From assembly GCA_028386065.3 (NCBI GenBank), contig JAKUCV010004430.1:9823-73822 (forward strand): DNA of 64,000 nt, given 5' to 3'. The translations under genes and the position numbers were made by a program. The notes below the pieces were generated by a model that worked only from the letters and a program-made list of their open reading frames with translations, was not told the origin of the DNA and did not search any database. Positions 53,838 to 64,000 of this stretch are shown one piece after another (positions within the stretch are counted from its first letter, which is position 1; each line of letters starts with the position of its first letter). This DNA is from Turnera subulata. Lineage: Eukaryota > Streptophyta > Magnoliopsida > Malpighiales > Passifloraceae.

Positions 53838-54090
53838 ACCTATCTACACTGGAGTACAGGGGTGTTCGAAAAAAATTTTAAAAGATTATTTAAGGATAAT
53901 TATCAAGTTTAAATTACTATTAAATGTTTAGTTAGTTGAGGAAACTTTTTGACAGGAGTGCTTGGCTCTAGGGATAAAGGGTAAAAATGAGAAAATCTCA
54001 TTAATTGTCCCTAGAATATCCCAATACGACAATTATTTTGGAACAAAACTATTTTGCTAAAACGTCAATTAAAACGGAACGGAGGGAGTA

Positions 54091-55635
54091 TGTAATAGGC
54101 TTACCACAGGGCCAATCGGCTTAGCAATCAGCCTACCGGTGAAAACCAATATACTGTCCCTAGCTAGAGGTAGCATATTCAAAGTTTGTAGAAACGACCA
54201 TTTCATACCCAGTATGCTACATTTGTCCCGTGCAAGCGTCATTCATTTTAATTTACTCAAGTTGATGTATGCATCATCACAATCTAGAGAATTCAGGCAT
54301 GAACATGGATGCAAGCAGTCTTTGATGAGAACATTCATCCCTACACAAGTTGATCATGGATGTAAATAAATAATCACTTTATCAATTTTAAATTAATTAA
54401 TTATTATTTTCTTAAATAATTCAGACATAGGGGTAGGAATTATTTTAGATTAGATTTTGTATAAGAATATAAATTTTTAAAATGAATTATGGTAGTGATT
54501 TTTGTTGTTTCTGTGTCGGTTTATTGATGTTTGGATACATAATGATGTTTGTTAAATCCTTTGAATATTTTAAATTATTAAATTTAAATTATTAAATCAT
54601 ATACTAATGATGTTAGGCTAATTTTATGAATTTGTTGATTTTTTTCACGCATTTATATAATTATTAATATTATTTTGTTATTTTGATTAATTGACTAATT
54701 GATGAAAGCGAATGTGGATAGTTTGCCGACTTTTGTGGTTGGTGTTTCTATATTGTATATTTATACATTTTATAATATAAAGAGAATGTATTCCCATAAC
54801 CATTTCGTGAGGGATTATGTTTCCACCTAGCTCGGCATAGATTTTTTTTCATTAATAGTGAATGATTGTATTACCGTAACAATTTAGCAAGGGATTATTT
54901 CCCTCACAATAGTGACTGAAAAATTCCAAACAAAAAGTTAAGAATATTTTTCAATATGATTGAGGGATTATTGTCGGTCACAAATTAGCGACTATTTTTC
55001 CCACACAATAGTGACAGGAAATTCCCTCGCATAATTCGGCGGGTAGTGAACTTTTTTTGCTCAGACTTTTTCGTCCATTATTTGTGAAGGACTTTTTTTC
55101 CTCACAAATAGTGACGGAAAAATCCAACATAAAGCTCAACCCATGAAATTTTTTCACTATTAATGAGGATTATATTTTTGTCACAATTCTGCGAGAGATT
55201 TGTTTTTCCCGACAAATAGTGGCGTAGAAATCTATCACAAAACCTAGAATTTTTTCCAATATTAGGGAGGGATTATTTTATGTCAAAAATTAGCGAGGGA
55301 TGAAAAATCCCTCACAAAACTCGGCGGGTAGCTAAACTTTTTGCCAGGATTTTTTCATCCACTATTTTCGAGAGATTTTTCCCCCCACATAGCAACGAAA
55401 ATATCCCTCACAAAAAAGCAGGCCTTTGTCGCAGAGAAGCTTGTGAGGGATTTCTGAATCCCTCATAAAATTCCTCATTATATTTTTATGACAGAATAAT
55501 TCCCTCATAAAATCTGACACAACACCACTTATACTCCACTACCAACAAATCCCTTGCAAATTCCATCGCAATTGTGAGGGATAGAAATCCCTCAAACAAA
55601 TCCCTCGTAAATTTGCAGTTTTCTGATAGTACTAT
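54091..55635. repeat. Right subterminal repeat region (GAGGGA/TCCCTC words)
   Basis: From about 54800 onward, near-regular inverted words (CGTGAGGGATTAT, CTCACAATAGTGAC, AATCCCTCACAAA) recur every 40-90 bp on alternating strands. 54150-54780 is AT-rich without features. The end TTTTCTGATAGTA is at 55622-55634. Confidence 0.6.
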
Positions 55636-56266
55636 CTAATTCTTATAGCTTATAGCTTAATTATTAAATTTAATCTCTAAATTATCATTGCAATGTAATG
55701 CTAGATTCTTAGATTTTTTAGGTACTATGTAAATATGAGCTTTGAGTGGCCACAATGGTATTCTTAAGATTATATTGATGTCGAATAGAACCATATCTAG
55801 TGGTAACAAATATAGAATGCAAATATTAAGAATAAATTTAGAATTAGGGAAAGCATCAATTCCTATAACCACAACTTTCTACTTTAAAAAATTTCCCACA
55901 ACACATCCCAAGACCATGAAAAAACCTCTTTACCAACTATGGAAACATACATGGTATAAAATCCCATCAAGAATAAACAAATCAACCTAAAATCATATCT
56001 AACCTCTTCAAAATCTGGTTCACCTTTCGCGATCCACACATTTTCTTTTTTTCTCAAAAGACAACTGCAACATGCTAAAAAAATTTGTAGTTGGCAAAGA
56101 TATCATCTTTGACAACCTGGAGGAGCATTCTTGTGGTGCCCAATAGGAGCCCAACTATAGATTGGGATGTCAAACCTACAATCACTATAAACCAATTCAA
56201 GAAAAAAAAAAAATTCACCACTAATTTTTTTGCTCAAAAACTACCAATTCGATTAGTATGTTAATA
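55636..56266. other. No recognisable feature
   Basis: AT-rich intervening sequence. Opposing ORFs (plus 55742-55990, minus 55657-55872) overlap on both strands and match nothing I know; neither is credible on its own. Confidence 0.4.
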
Positions 56267-56620
56267 CTTCCTCTATCCCTCAATATAAGACGTTTAAGTT
56301 ATACAACCATTAAGAAAAGAATTAATTAAGCTTAATCTTATTAAATTTTATTATCTAGATTACTAACTTACCCTTCCTATTATCCCAACAACCAAAGCAT
56401 CTTCAAATGCAATATTTATTGTAGTACATCACTTCTTTTCAAATAAATTGAGTAAATTTGGGATATTCCTTCAAATTATGCCGCCAATTTTTTCCCAAAA
56501 CATCAAACCGACAAAATTAAAAATATATCATGACTTAAACGAAAATTTTGTATTTTTTTCCCTCTCAAAACAATAATATAAAGACCTTGTCTCTCCGGTA
56601 AAACATATCTCTCAGTAGGA

Positions 56621-59111
56621 TGGACAGCACATTCAAAGCAACCAATCTAGATTTAAATTTTAGCCCCTAATTATTAGAAACTACTTCTTATGTTGATTAG
56701 TTTTTGAAGGTGAAGGAAACCGCAAGTGATAATTATCAAAAGGAAGGTATATATATGGTCAATTTGTTTCATTAAGAAACTTGTTCGTTCTAAGATTTAA
56801 TGGTTTTAATTTGATTAGGATTAGAATTCTTATGAGTTTTGAACTCTGGACCATTGGAGGACCAGACCAGTATGTTTATTAATTTTCATTAATTTTTTTT
56901 CTTGAGTATTCTTATATAAATATATCACTATGCCCCTAGAATTACTACTAGATAATCCTTTGACTAATTAAATTATATTAATATAGTTAGCAATATAGTA
57001 GGATTCTTCTCTGTTTTTTTTTTTTTTCATTAGGCACATCATGTGGTTGTTTTAGATTTAAATACAATGCCATTAGAGGAGGTGGCATCAGACCTGGATA
57101 TTGATACTGCCATTTTTTTATAATTTTAAATTATGCCTATTTTTACGCTTCATGATTTTTTTCTCTTTATATTCACATAGCTCTTACACTGTTTTGTTTT
57201 AGAACTTGAAAATTTTATGAATGTAAACACAGTGTCAATAGAGGAGGTGGTATCAGAGCCAGATATTGGTATTATTATTTATTATAGTTTTAAATTTTGT
57301 AATTTTTGCACTTAATAACTTTTCCCTTTTTATATTCACATGGTTCTTCCACTGTTTGTTTTTAGGACATAGAAATTTTATGGATTTAAACACAGTTCCA
57401 CTGGAGGAGGCGGTATTAGACCCGAATATTGGTACTATCATTTTTTATAATTTTAAATTATGCAATTTTTTCACTTCATGATTTTTTCTTTTTATATTCA
57501 CCTGGTTGTTCCACTATTTGAATTTAGGGCTTGGAGATATTATGTATTTAATCTATGAGCCACCAAAGGAAGTGTTAGACTCTAATATTGGTACTATTAC
57601 CTTTTATAATTTTAAACTATGCAATTTTTTTAATATAATAGCACTATTGTATTGGAAATATAGAATAAATTTGATTACAATATTTTACAATTTTATATGA
57701 CACTTATTACATATTTAGTCTATTTAGAATTAAACGTGAAGTGCTGAAAGTAAAAAAAAGTTTCACTGTTTCGTTTCAGAATATGAGAAACTTTTTGCAC
57801 TTAAACACCGAGCCATTAGAGGAGGTGATACCAAACATTAATATTGGTACTATTATCTTATATAATTTTATATTATGCAATTGATTAAAATATGTTGTAA
57901 TTTTTCTATGATTATTCTTTACATGATTTTTACAAATGAAAACAATCATCAAGTGACACATCGTAAATTTTTGACTAATGATGAACTTGCAACCATTCAG
58001 AGTATGCTATTACAGAAAAATTGAAATGGAAAGTTTGAAAGAGGGGTAACAACTATAGTGGCATCAACATTTTCTATTGGTATTCGAAGTGTTCTACGCA
58101 TTTGGAAAAAAAGTAATACATTATGGCACATGCATGACATCATTAATATTGATGAGAAATGGTTTTACCTGACGAAGAAATCAGGGAAATATTATTTGTT
58201 ACCTAATGAAGAAAATTTTCTTGCAGATGCAAGAGCAAGAATTTCATATGCAAAGTCATGTTTTTGGTCGCGATAGCTCGTCCAAAGTTTGATCAATATG
58301 GAAATGAAACTTTTTCTGAAAGACTGGAGTATTTCCATTTATCCACCTGAGCCAGCTAAACGGACAAGTGCTAATCAAGTTCCCAGTAATTTTTCTGTCA
58401 TATATGAAAATGAAAAAAATAGCATCTTTTGTCTCATAACTTTTTTTCACATGTGAATTAATTTTATAATTTCTTTAATACTAATTATTCATCTATAAAG
58501 TCATGTGTAGTTGATAATTTGCAATATACTCTAATGATTTATTTGTTTCGAGTTTCAGTTACTGTGGAGACAAAAGCAACAACTTCAGTCAATAATGAGC
58601 ATATAAAATCATATTTAGTTGATAAAATTATCCCTGCTATCAAGGAAAAATGGCTATGGGAGGATTCCGGATGGCCAATATTTATTCAGCAAGATAATGC
58701 AAGAACTCATGTCGATAAAAGGATACAAGATTTATCCAAGCAACTACATTAGATGGATTTGACATTCTTTTGATGTATCAACCTCCTAATTCTCCAAATT
58801 TAAATATTTTGGACCTTTGATTTTTTAATGATATTCAATTCTTACAGTATAAGGAGGCACCTACATCAGTTGATGACCTTGTTGCTGCAGTTCTGAAGTC
58901 ATTTAAAGCTTTTTAGATGGTAAAATCCAATTATATATTTTTTACATTGTAATAATGTATGATAGAAATTAGACTAGCAAAAGAATCAAATAAAAATAAA
59001 ATTCTACATATGAACAATGCAAGGTAGGAAAAGGGTTGGGCAGGGCAGCTTCCAATTCAATCAAATTGTGATAATACGTTGGTAGAAGAAATTTTGAATA
59101 ATTTGAATTGA
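56621..59111 (+). pseudogene. MLE-2 transposase gene, decayed
   Basis: A first exon with ATG at 56621 (MDSTFKATNLDLNFSP) is followed by five small exons between 57040 and 57850. Then comes a first HTH part (LTNDELATIQSMLL, FERGVTTIVASTFSIG; 57970-58100). A deletion of ~330 bp relative to MLE-1 removes the second HTH; then MHDIINIDEKWFYL (first Asp), a 173-bp intron-like insert (58386-58558), VETKATTSVNN, FIQQDNARTH (second Asp, 58680) and PPNSPNLNILDL-stop-FF (third Asp, 58815). Several stops and frameshifts follow to about 59111. The catalytic Asp residues are still readable, but the gene cannot be translated. Confidence 0.82.
57040..57850 (+). repeat. Tandem exon-intron modules of MLE-2 (~162 bp period)
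   Basis: Coding blocks VLDLNTMPLEEV (57057), FMNVNTVSIEEV (57216), FMDLNTVPLEEA (57376), IMYLIYEPPKEV (57536) and FLHLNTEPLEEV (57790) each end in (D/N)IGT or similar. Each is followed by the same intron words (ATTATTTxTTATAATTTTAA, TTTTTATATTCACxTGGTT). The first four recur every 161-163 bp. Each intron ends in TTTAG or TTCAG before the next block. Confidence 0.8.
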
Positions 59112-59165
59112 GTGTTAATTTAATTTTTACATACAGTGACTGGGATGTAATCACTTTACTTTTCT

Positions 59166-59900
59166 AATTACAGTGTTCTTGGCACTATTATGGGGAAAAA
59201 GTTTTCAATACATTAGCTCTAATCCTTTTTTTTTAATATTACCTCTAGTTCTAAACCACACAGCTAATAGAATGAAAAAAATATATTAGACATTTTTTGT
59301 GACATTGATTGATTGAATTCAGGAGTTTAGATTAAGTTTTCTCATTAGTTTAGTTACATTAGAAGATCAAAAAATTTTATTTATTTTTCAATTTCAAGAC
59401 GGCCGGTTTGTTTAGTACAAGTATCTAGCATTTGATTTGCTCCCAAGGGATTTTCTTCTAACTTTATTAAAAGTAGAAGCATTTAATTTAATTATTAATC
59501 ATGTATTTTGTAAATATTTTCATCAGTGAGGTAGAAAAACCAAATTAAAAAAAAAATCAATTTTAAATATCAGGGAATAGAATGGGATGTCAGGAGTTAA
59601 AATTCACAAATCTTAGTATCATTATATTATGCAGCAGTAGCTCAATTCGTGTTAATCAGAGTTGCATAATGTTTTTCGTACTATCTTTCAATTATTGGCT
59701 ACTTCTTTCGTATGGATATCTCAATTTAATTGGTTCATACTGAAACTGTACTGAAAGTGCAACTGTGATCAAACCAGTCCAGTTGGGGCCAGGATAGGAC
59801 ATTTTTTTTTAATTTTCACAAGTTATTAGTGGTTCTCATCTATGAAGGAAAAACCACCAAGTGTACTGTAATTATAATTATACATAGATTGCGCATTATA
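59166..59900. other. No recognisable feature
   Basis: AT-rich sequence between MLE-2 and the copia LTR. I see no ORF, inverted repeat or RNA gene. The bases TTATA just before 59901 would be the left TSD of the copia element if its other end were visible. Confidence 0.4.
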
Positions 59901-61424
59901 TGTAAGTAACCGGGTATGCAAGCAAAGAAACAATATGGGCAGCGGAAAAACCCGGAACTCATGAAGGATCCATGTGAAACACAGTAAACCGAATAACAAA
60001 AAACGTACCTGGATTGGTCGAGTTCTTTCACTCAACTGTTGAGTCGAATCAGCAAGAACCGGACAGAAATCCGACTCCTCTACGGTATCCAGACGAACCT
60101 TCGATAACTAGCTAGCAACCGTCTCACGATCACTAACCCGAGCACTCCCGAACCGCAGTGCTAGCTGCAGAAATTCCGAGAGCTAGAAACTAGTATTTGG
60201 TGTGTTTCTTTCTTTCTGAAAAAATGAAGTGTGTAATCTGAATTGTGTGTCTACTCTCTTTGTATTGATAATCTGATTATCAACCTCTATTTATACACAC
60301 AATTAATGCATAAATTAATGAGACAATGGCCAACATCATCATGCATTAGCCATCATGATTATCCTTTAAGTCTAATCATGTCTCCACTATGCCTTAATGC
60401 TCCACTAAGCATTAATGGGATTACACATCATATGGCATTAATTCTGGTTCAATAATTCTGACAATTAGTGAACCAAGTCAACCCAAAACGACCCGGTTCA
60501 ACTATGGTCTAACCACTAGCTCAAAAACCTGGTCGAACCACTGTCCAACCGCAGTTCAACCACCAGCTCGAATCAACAGTTCTAAGTGTGTGACCCTGTA
60601 GGCACTAATCACGTTGGCAATAATTATAAACTATCATTTATAATTATAAACAATGAGCGGTATCTAGCAACACAGCATTGCTACCCAAGTGACTAGATCA
60701 GTACTGATTCATTATGCCTAGGAAAAATATCATTGTCCTTTCGTCCCATTATTAAGATCAAACACGAGACATGGAATAAGTCAATCTCGTATATGTTTAA
60801 TCTAAGTTTCTTGATCTCCAAGTTAACTGTGTAAAACAGATACTAATGATATCACCATATCGCATAATCCGAGCATGGCCATGCATTTACAGTTCAACTC
60901 CATCAAGAGGCCCATCTCATAATATACCCGTTATAAGGGTTGGACGAATCCCATCTTGATCATACAAAACCCACTACACATTATATCATATACCCAATGA
61001 TTACACTAAGGTCTACTTAGTTACGAATAGCCAAGAGTAATATTAAAGTATATGACTCACATGTTGGGAACCTTGATGATCTCAGGTCAAAGGACAATAC
61101 ATATAAGAACCACTAATGACAATCATATAACGTTCCATGTAGTGTTCTTATGTCGGGTCAATCCAGACCACAAGTTCTCTAACTTTTACCCGTATGTAGA
61201 GTTCATATCTCATATAATTGTCAACATACGCTAGTCTTAATTTATTATTACAACCCATTCATAATAATAATCGACTAGGGACATTTTAGAATATAAAATA
61301 TTCTAGGGTTATAAATATGTGCAAGCGTTTATCACATAAACATATTTATTGGAATAACCTTAATGTATATACATGACTATATACAATCATCCAATGATTG
61401 CCTTTTGGGCATATTACACTAACA
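59901..61424 (-). repeat. 3' LTR of copia copy E
   Basis: 1524 bp, TGTAAGTAAC (plus) to CACTAACA; it is the inverted counterpart of 26142-27656. The GGTTGGACC-type repeats are at about 60500-60560 in inverted form. Confidence 0.88.
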
Positions 61425-61832
61425 ATCCCCCACTTGCACTAAAGTCAATCATCCACGTATCTAATACCAATGGATGTAGCATGACCATCATGCTTCCGCT
61501 GCGTGAGAGGCTTAGTCAATAGATCTGCTACATAGTTCTCAGAAGGAACTTTGCACAGCCTCAGTTGTAGAGTCGGCAACTGTTTCTTGCTTGGAACTCT
61601 TCCAGCAAACAGCACCACCTCCAAGACAAAACACATAACCTGACTGCGATCTAAAGTCATCCCTGTCAGTTTGGAAGCTAGCATCTGTGTAACCCTTTAC
61701 AAAAAGCTTATCAACACTTCCATATACAAGGAATGCATCCTTAGTCCTTCTTAAGTACTTAAGGATGTTCTTAACCGTTGTCTAGTGACTTTCACTGGGA
61801 TCTGAGTGATATCTGCTTTTGACACTCAAAGC
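61425..61832 (-). pseudogene. Copia RNase H of copy E, broken
   Basis: Minus-strand blocks: SVKSRYHSDPSESH, LKYLRRTKDAFLVYGS, GYTDASFQTDRDDF, SGYVFCLGGGAVCWKSSKQETVAD and the C-terminal NYVADLLTKPLTQRKHDGHA. A stop replaces Tyr right after RPDVA (61833), and a deletion has fused the TEAEY region with the tail, as in copy D. Confidence 0.8.
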
Positions 61833-62947
61833 TTATGCGACATCCGGTCGAGTACATAGCATGGCATACATGATAGATCCTATTGCAGATGCATAGGGGA
61901 TCTTACTCATCCGCTCTCTCTCCTTAGATGTACTAGGACATTGATTCTTTGAGAGAGATATGCCATGTGACATGGGCAAGAAACCTTTATTGGAATCTTG
62001 GATGCTAAACCTCTTTAGCACCTTGTCAATATATGTTCTTTGACTTAGGCCAAGCAGCCTTTTGGATCTATCTCTATAGATCTTTATACCTAACACATAG
62101 GCAGCTTCTCCTAAGTCCTTCATTGAGAAATTCTTTCCTAACCAAATCTTTACAGACTGTAGTGTCAGAATATCACTCCCAATGAGTAGAATGTCGTCAA
62201 CATACAACAGTAAGAAAACGATAGTGCTCCCACTAACCTTCTTGTAAACACATGGCTCATCTTCATTTTTAATGAAACCAAACTCTTTGATCACTTCATT
62301 AAAACGAAGATTCCAACTCCCAGAAGCTTGCTTCAATCCATAAATGGATCTCTGCAATTTGCATACCTTATTAGCATTCTCTGGAGTGACAAAACCTTCA
62401 GGTTGTGTCATGTACACATCCTCTAAAAGTTTCCACTAACAAAAGCGGTTTTGACATCCATTTGCCATATCTCATAATCATGGTAAGCTGTTATAGCCAA
62501 TAGAATTCGGATGGCTTTAACCAGGGCAACTGGCGAGAAAGTTTCATCATAGTTAATACTATGAACTTGCTTGAAACCTTTCGCAACCAATCGCCCTTTA
62601 AAGATAATCACATTACCATCCATGTCGGTCTTTTTCTTAAAGACCCACTTGCACCCTATGCGTTTTACCCCTTCAGTTGGATCAACCAAGGTCCATACCT
62701 TGTTTTCATACATGGATTCCATCTCCGAATTCATGGCTTCTATCCACTTCTTAGAGTCTGGACCCGTAATAGCTTGCTGATAGGAAGTGGACTCATCCTC
62801 ATCTATGAGCATCACGTCTCCAGTATGAGTCATAAGAAATCCATATCTCTCAGGCTCATACCGAGTCTTATCAGGCCTACGCGGTCCGTGTGTTACAGGT
62901 ACAAGATTCTCACCCACAATAACTTGTGGTTCCTGTCCTTGTTCCAT
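61833..62947 (-). pseudogene. Copia reverse transcriptase of copy E, one break
   Basis: 62947-62423 has QQAITGPDSKKWIEAMNSEM, GCKWVFKKKTDMDGNV, RLVAKGFKQVHSINYDETFS, PVALVKAIRILLAI and WQMDVKTAFVSGNF. A stop or frameshift near 62420 separates it from 62417-61833, which has MYMTQPEGFVTPEN, YGLKQASGSWN, LLYVDDILLIGSD (YVDD active site) and MKDLGEAAYVLGIKI. All RT motifs are present, so this copy is only a few changes from an open frame. Confidence 0.88.
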
Positions 62948-62998
62948 TTCAACTTCTATATCTCGAACTTCTTCGAGTTCTATTTTCCTCCCACTGAT

Positions 62999-64000
62999 CT
63001 ATCTAGAAATAAATTCTCTTTCTAGAAAAATAGCAGTATGAGCAACAAACACTTTGTGCTCTGTGGGATTATACAAATAATATCCTTTAGTTTCTTTGGG
63101 ATATCCAACAAAAAGGCACTCGTCAGATTTAGGGGCGAGTTTGTCTGATGCTTGACGTCTTACGTAAGCCTCACAACCCCAAATCTTCATAAAAGACAAA
63201 TTGGGACGCTTCCCAGCCCATATCTCATACGGTGTCTTTTCAACCGATTTAGATGGAACACGGTTAAGTGTAAATGCAGCACTCAATAATGCATGCCCCA
63301 AAATGAAGAAGGAAGGTTAGCTTGACTCATCATAGAACGAACCATGACTAACAAAGTTCTATTCCTCCTTTCGGATACACCATTCCATTGAGGTGTTCCT
63401 GGTGGAGTAAGTTGTGATACTATACCACATTCCTTTAGATGATCAATAAAATTTTGGTCTAAGTATTCACCTCCTCGATCAGATCGAAGAATTTTAATAC
63501 TCTTGCCGAGTTGATTCTGTACTTCATTCTTGAATTCTTTGAACTTTACAAAGGATTCTGACTTATGTTTCATTAGATACACATAGCCATATCTACTGTA
63601 ATCATCAGTAAATGTAATGAAGTATTGAAATCCACCTCTAGCCTATGTTGACATAGGTCCGCATACATCAGAATGTATAAGACCTAATAAGTCCCAAGCT
63701 CTTTCACCTTTACCAGCAAAAGGAGCCATCGTCACTTTGTCTAATAAACATGACTCACATGTCTCATATGATTCAAAATCAAATGAGTCTAAAAGTCCAT
63801 CTTTATGGAGTTTAGAAATACGAGCCTCGTTTATATGGCCCAATCGACAATGCCAGAGATAGATTTCATTAGAATCTTGTAATCTAACATTCTTCGTAAT
63901 AATGTTATAGATTGGTGTTTCTAGGTTTAGAACGTACAAACCATTACTCAAATATACACCACCATAACAAAAATCATTGAAATAAATAGAACAACAGTTG
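62999..64000 (-). pseudogene. Copia integrase of copy E, broken
   Basis: From the window end leftwards: the pre-integrase region, the HHCC zinc site (YLWHCRLGHINEARISKLHKD, CESCLLDK), IHSDVCGPM, a stop at 63643, FITFTDDYSRYGYVYLMKH, ILRSDRGGEYLD, then TPPGTPQWNGVSERRNRTLL (catalytic Glu). A frameshift at about 63290 leads into the open C-terminal part 63301-62999 (SAAFTLNRVPSKSVEKTPYE, GYPKETKGYYLYNPTEHKV). Unlike copy D, the zinc-binding GHIN is intact. Confidence 0.88.

Larger units (their letters stand above)
48223..54088 (+). mobile_element. Plant mariner-like element (MLE-1), 5.9 kb
   Basis: Terminal inverted repeats: left CTCTCTCCGTTCCGTTTTAA at 48223, right (minus strand) CTCCCTCCGTTCCGTTTTAA from 54088. 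They differ at one base over 20 and extend to ~30 bp. TA dinucleotides flank both ends (48221-48222, 54089-54090), the mariner target duplication. CTCCCTCCGTxxC is the usual plant mariner/Stowaway end. Inside are a multi-exon DD39D transposase gene on plus, a putative minus-strand gene (53333-53837), and a Cassandra insertion. Size fits plant mariners of 3-6 kb. Confidence 0.92.
47731..55635. mobile_element. CACTA-like DNA transposon remnant (outer parts 47731-48220 and 54091-55635)
   Basis: Both outer parts are full of short inverted subterminal words (GAGGGAxxxxTCCCTC, TTTGTGAGGGA, CCCTCACAA) in the style of En/Spm (CACTA) elements. The right end reads TTTTCTGATAGTA, one base from the reverse complement of a CACTATCAGAAAA-type terminus. 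No left CACTA terminus is visible and no En/Spm transposase is present, so it is non-autonomous or decayed. The mariner-like element sits inside it. Confidence 0.5.
56267..59165 (+). mobile_element. Second mariner-like element (MLE-2), decayed
   Basis: Left end CTTCCTCTATCCCTCAATAT preceded by TA (56265-56266) resembles plant mariner/Stowaway ends. An internal order like MLE-1 follows: a GCCGCCAATTTTTTCCC-like leader word, short DLN exons, transposase, and the GTGACTGGGATGTAATCAC hairpin word. I could not find a matching right inverted repeat between 59165 and 59900, so the right end is lost or too diverged. Confidence 0.7.
59901..64000 (-). mobile_element. Ty1/copia element (copy E), minus strand, 5' end outside the window
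   Basis: Same family as copy D in opposite orientation: 3' LTR 61424-59901, polypurine tract CAAGTGGGGGAT (61436-61425), then RNase H, RT and integrase up to the window end. Gag and the 5' LTR are to the right. Its pol is better preserved than that of copy D, with fewer stops, but still not intact. Confidence 0.9.

Noticed and set aside
55657..55990. Opposing ORFs as a host gene remnant
   Set aside because: Both strands are open for about the same length, composition is biased, and no motif is recognisable on either strand.
58800..58830. Loss of the third catalytic Asp in MLE-2 because PPNSPDLN reads PPNSPNLN
   Set aside because: In DD39D transposases the third Asp, counted 39 residues after the second, is the one in (V/I)LDL, which is kept in MLE-2. 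The changed residue is not the catalytic one.

Overview
The window looks like nuclear DNA of a flowering plant, probably a dicot. It is AT-rich and consists almost entirely of plant transposable elements nested in one another. I found no intact host gene, tRNA, CRISPR array or bacterial feature. The species cannot be read from the sequence. Element names below are lineage assignments made from protein motifs, primer-binding sites, LTR ends and target-site duplications (TSDs).

Left block (1-26141). The window opens inside a Sirevirus-type Ty1/copia element (1-5659: RNase H, a broken third ORF, a polypurine-tract cluster and the 3' LTR). It sits in the 3' LTR of a decayed minus-strand Ty3/gypsy element of Del/Tekay type (5660-15999). 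The integrase of that gypsy element is split by a solo LTR of Tat/Ogre type (8222-9992). Next come an Athila/Tat-like gag fragment (16000-16463) and two diverged copies of a ~2.3-kb unit that carries a conserved minus-strand reading frame. Unit 1 is interrupted by an internally deleted Sirevirus with perfect TSDs (16593-21787).

Central block (26142-47449). A Ty1/copia element (26142-43138, TSD acttc) has a second, nearly complete Sirevirus (33513-42403) inserted in its 3' LTR. To its right are the leader, primer-binding site and 5' LTR of a minus-strand Tat/Ogre-type element (43144-45224). That LTR abuts, and presumably interrupts, the integrase of an Ale/Retrofit-like copia element with a very short LTR (45225-47449).

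Right block (47450-64000). Sequence with CACTA-like subterminal repeats surrounds a 5.9-kb plant mariner-like element (48223-54088). Its DD39D transposase is one stop codon from open in the last exon. A Cassandra-type TRIM with 5S-rRNA-derived LTRs (50075-51026, perfect TSD) lies inside one of its coding exons. A second, more decayed mariner relative lies at 56267 to about 59165. The window ends in a minus-strand relative of the central copia element (59901-64000).

The most notable signals are: (1) arrays of the self-complementary 12-mer AACATCGATGTT, paired at 20-21 bp, in Sirevirus LTRs and also in the leader of a different copia lineage; (2) repeated small exons in both mariner elements encoding DLNxxP peptides, which match the plant EAR repression motif; (3) a possible second, minus-strand gene in the first mariner element; (4) the duplicated minus-strand reading frame in the Tat-like region.
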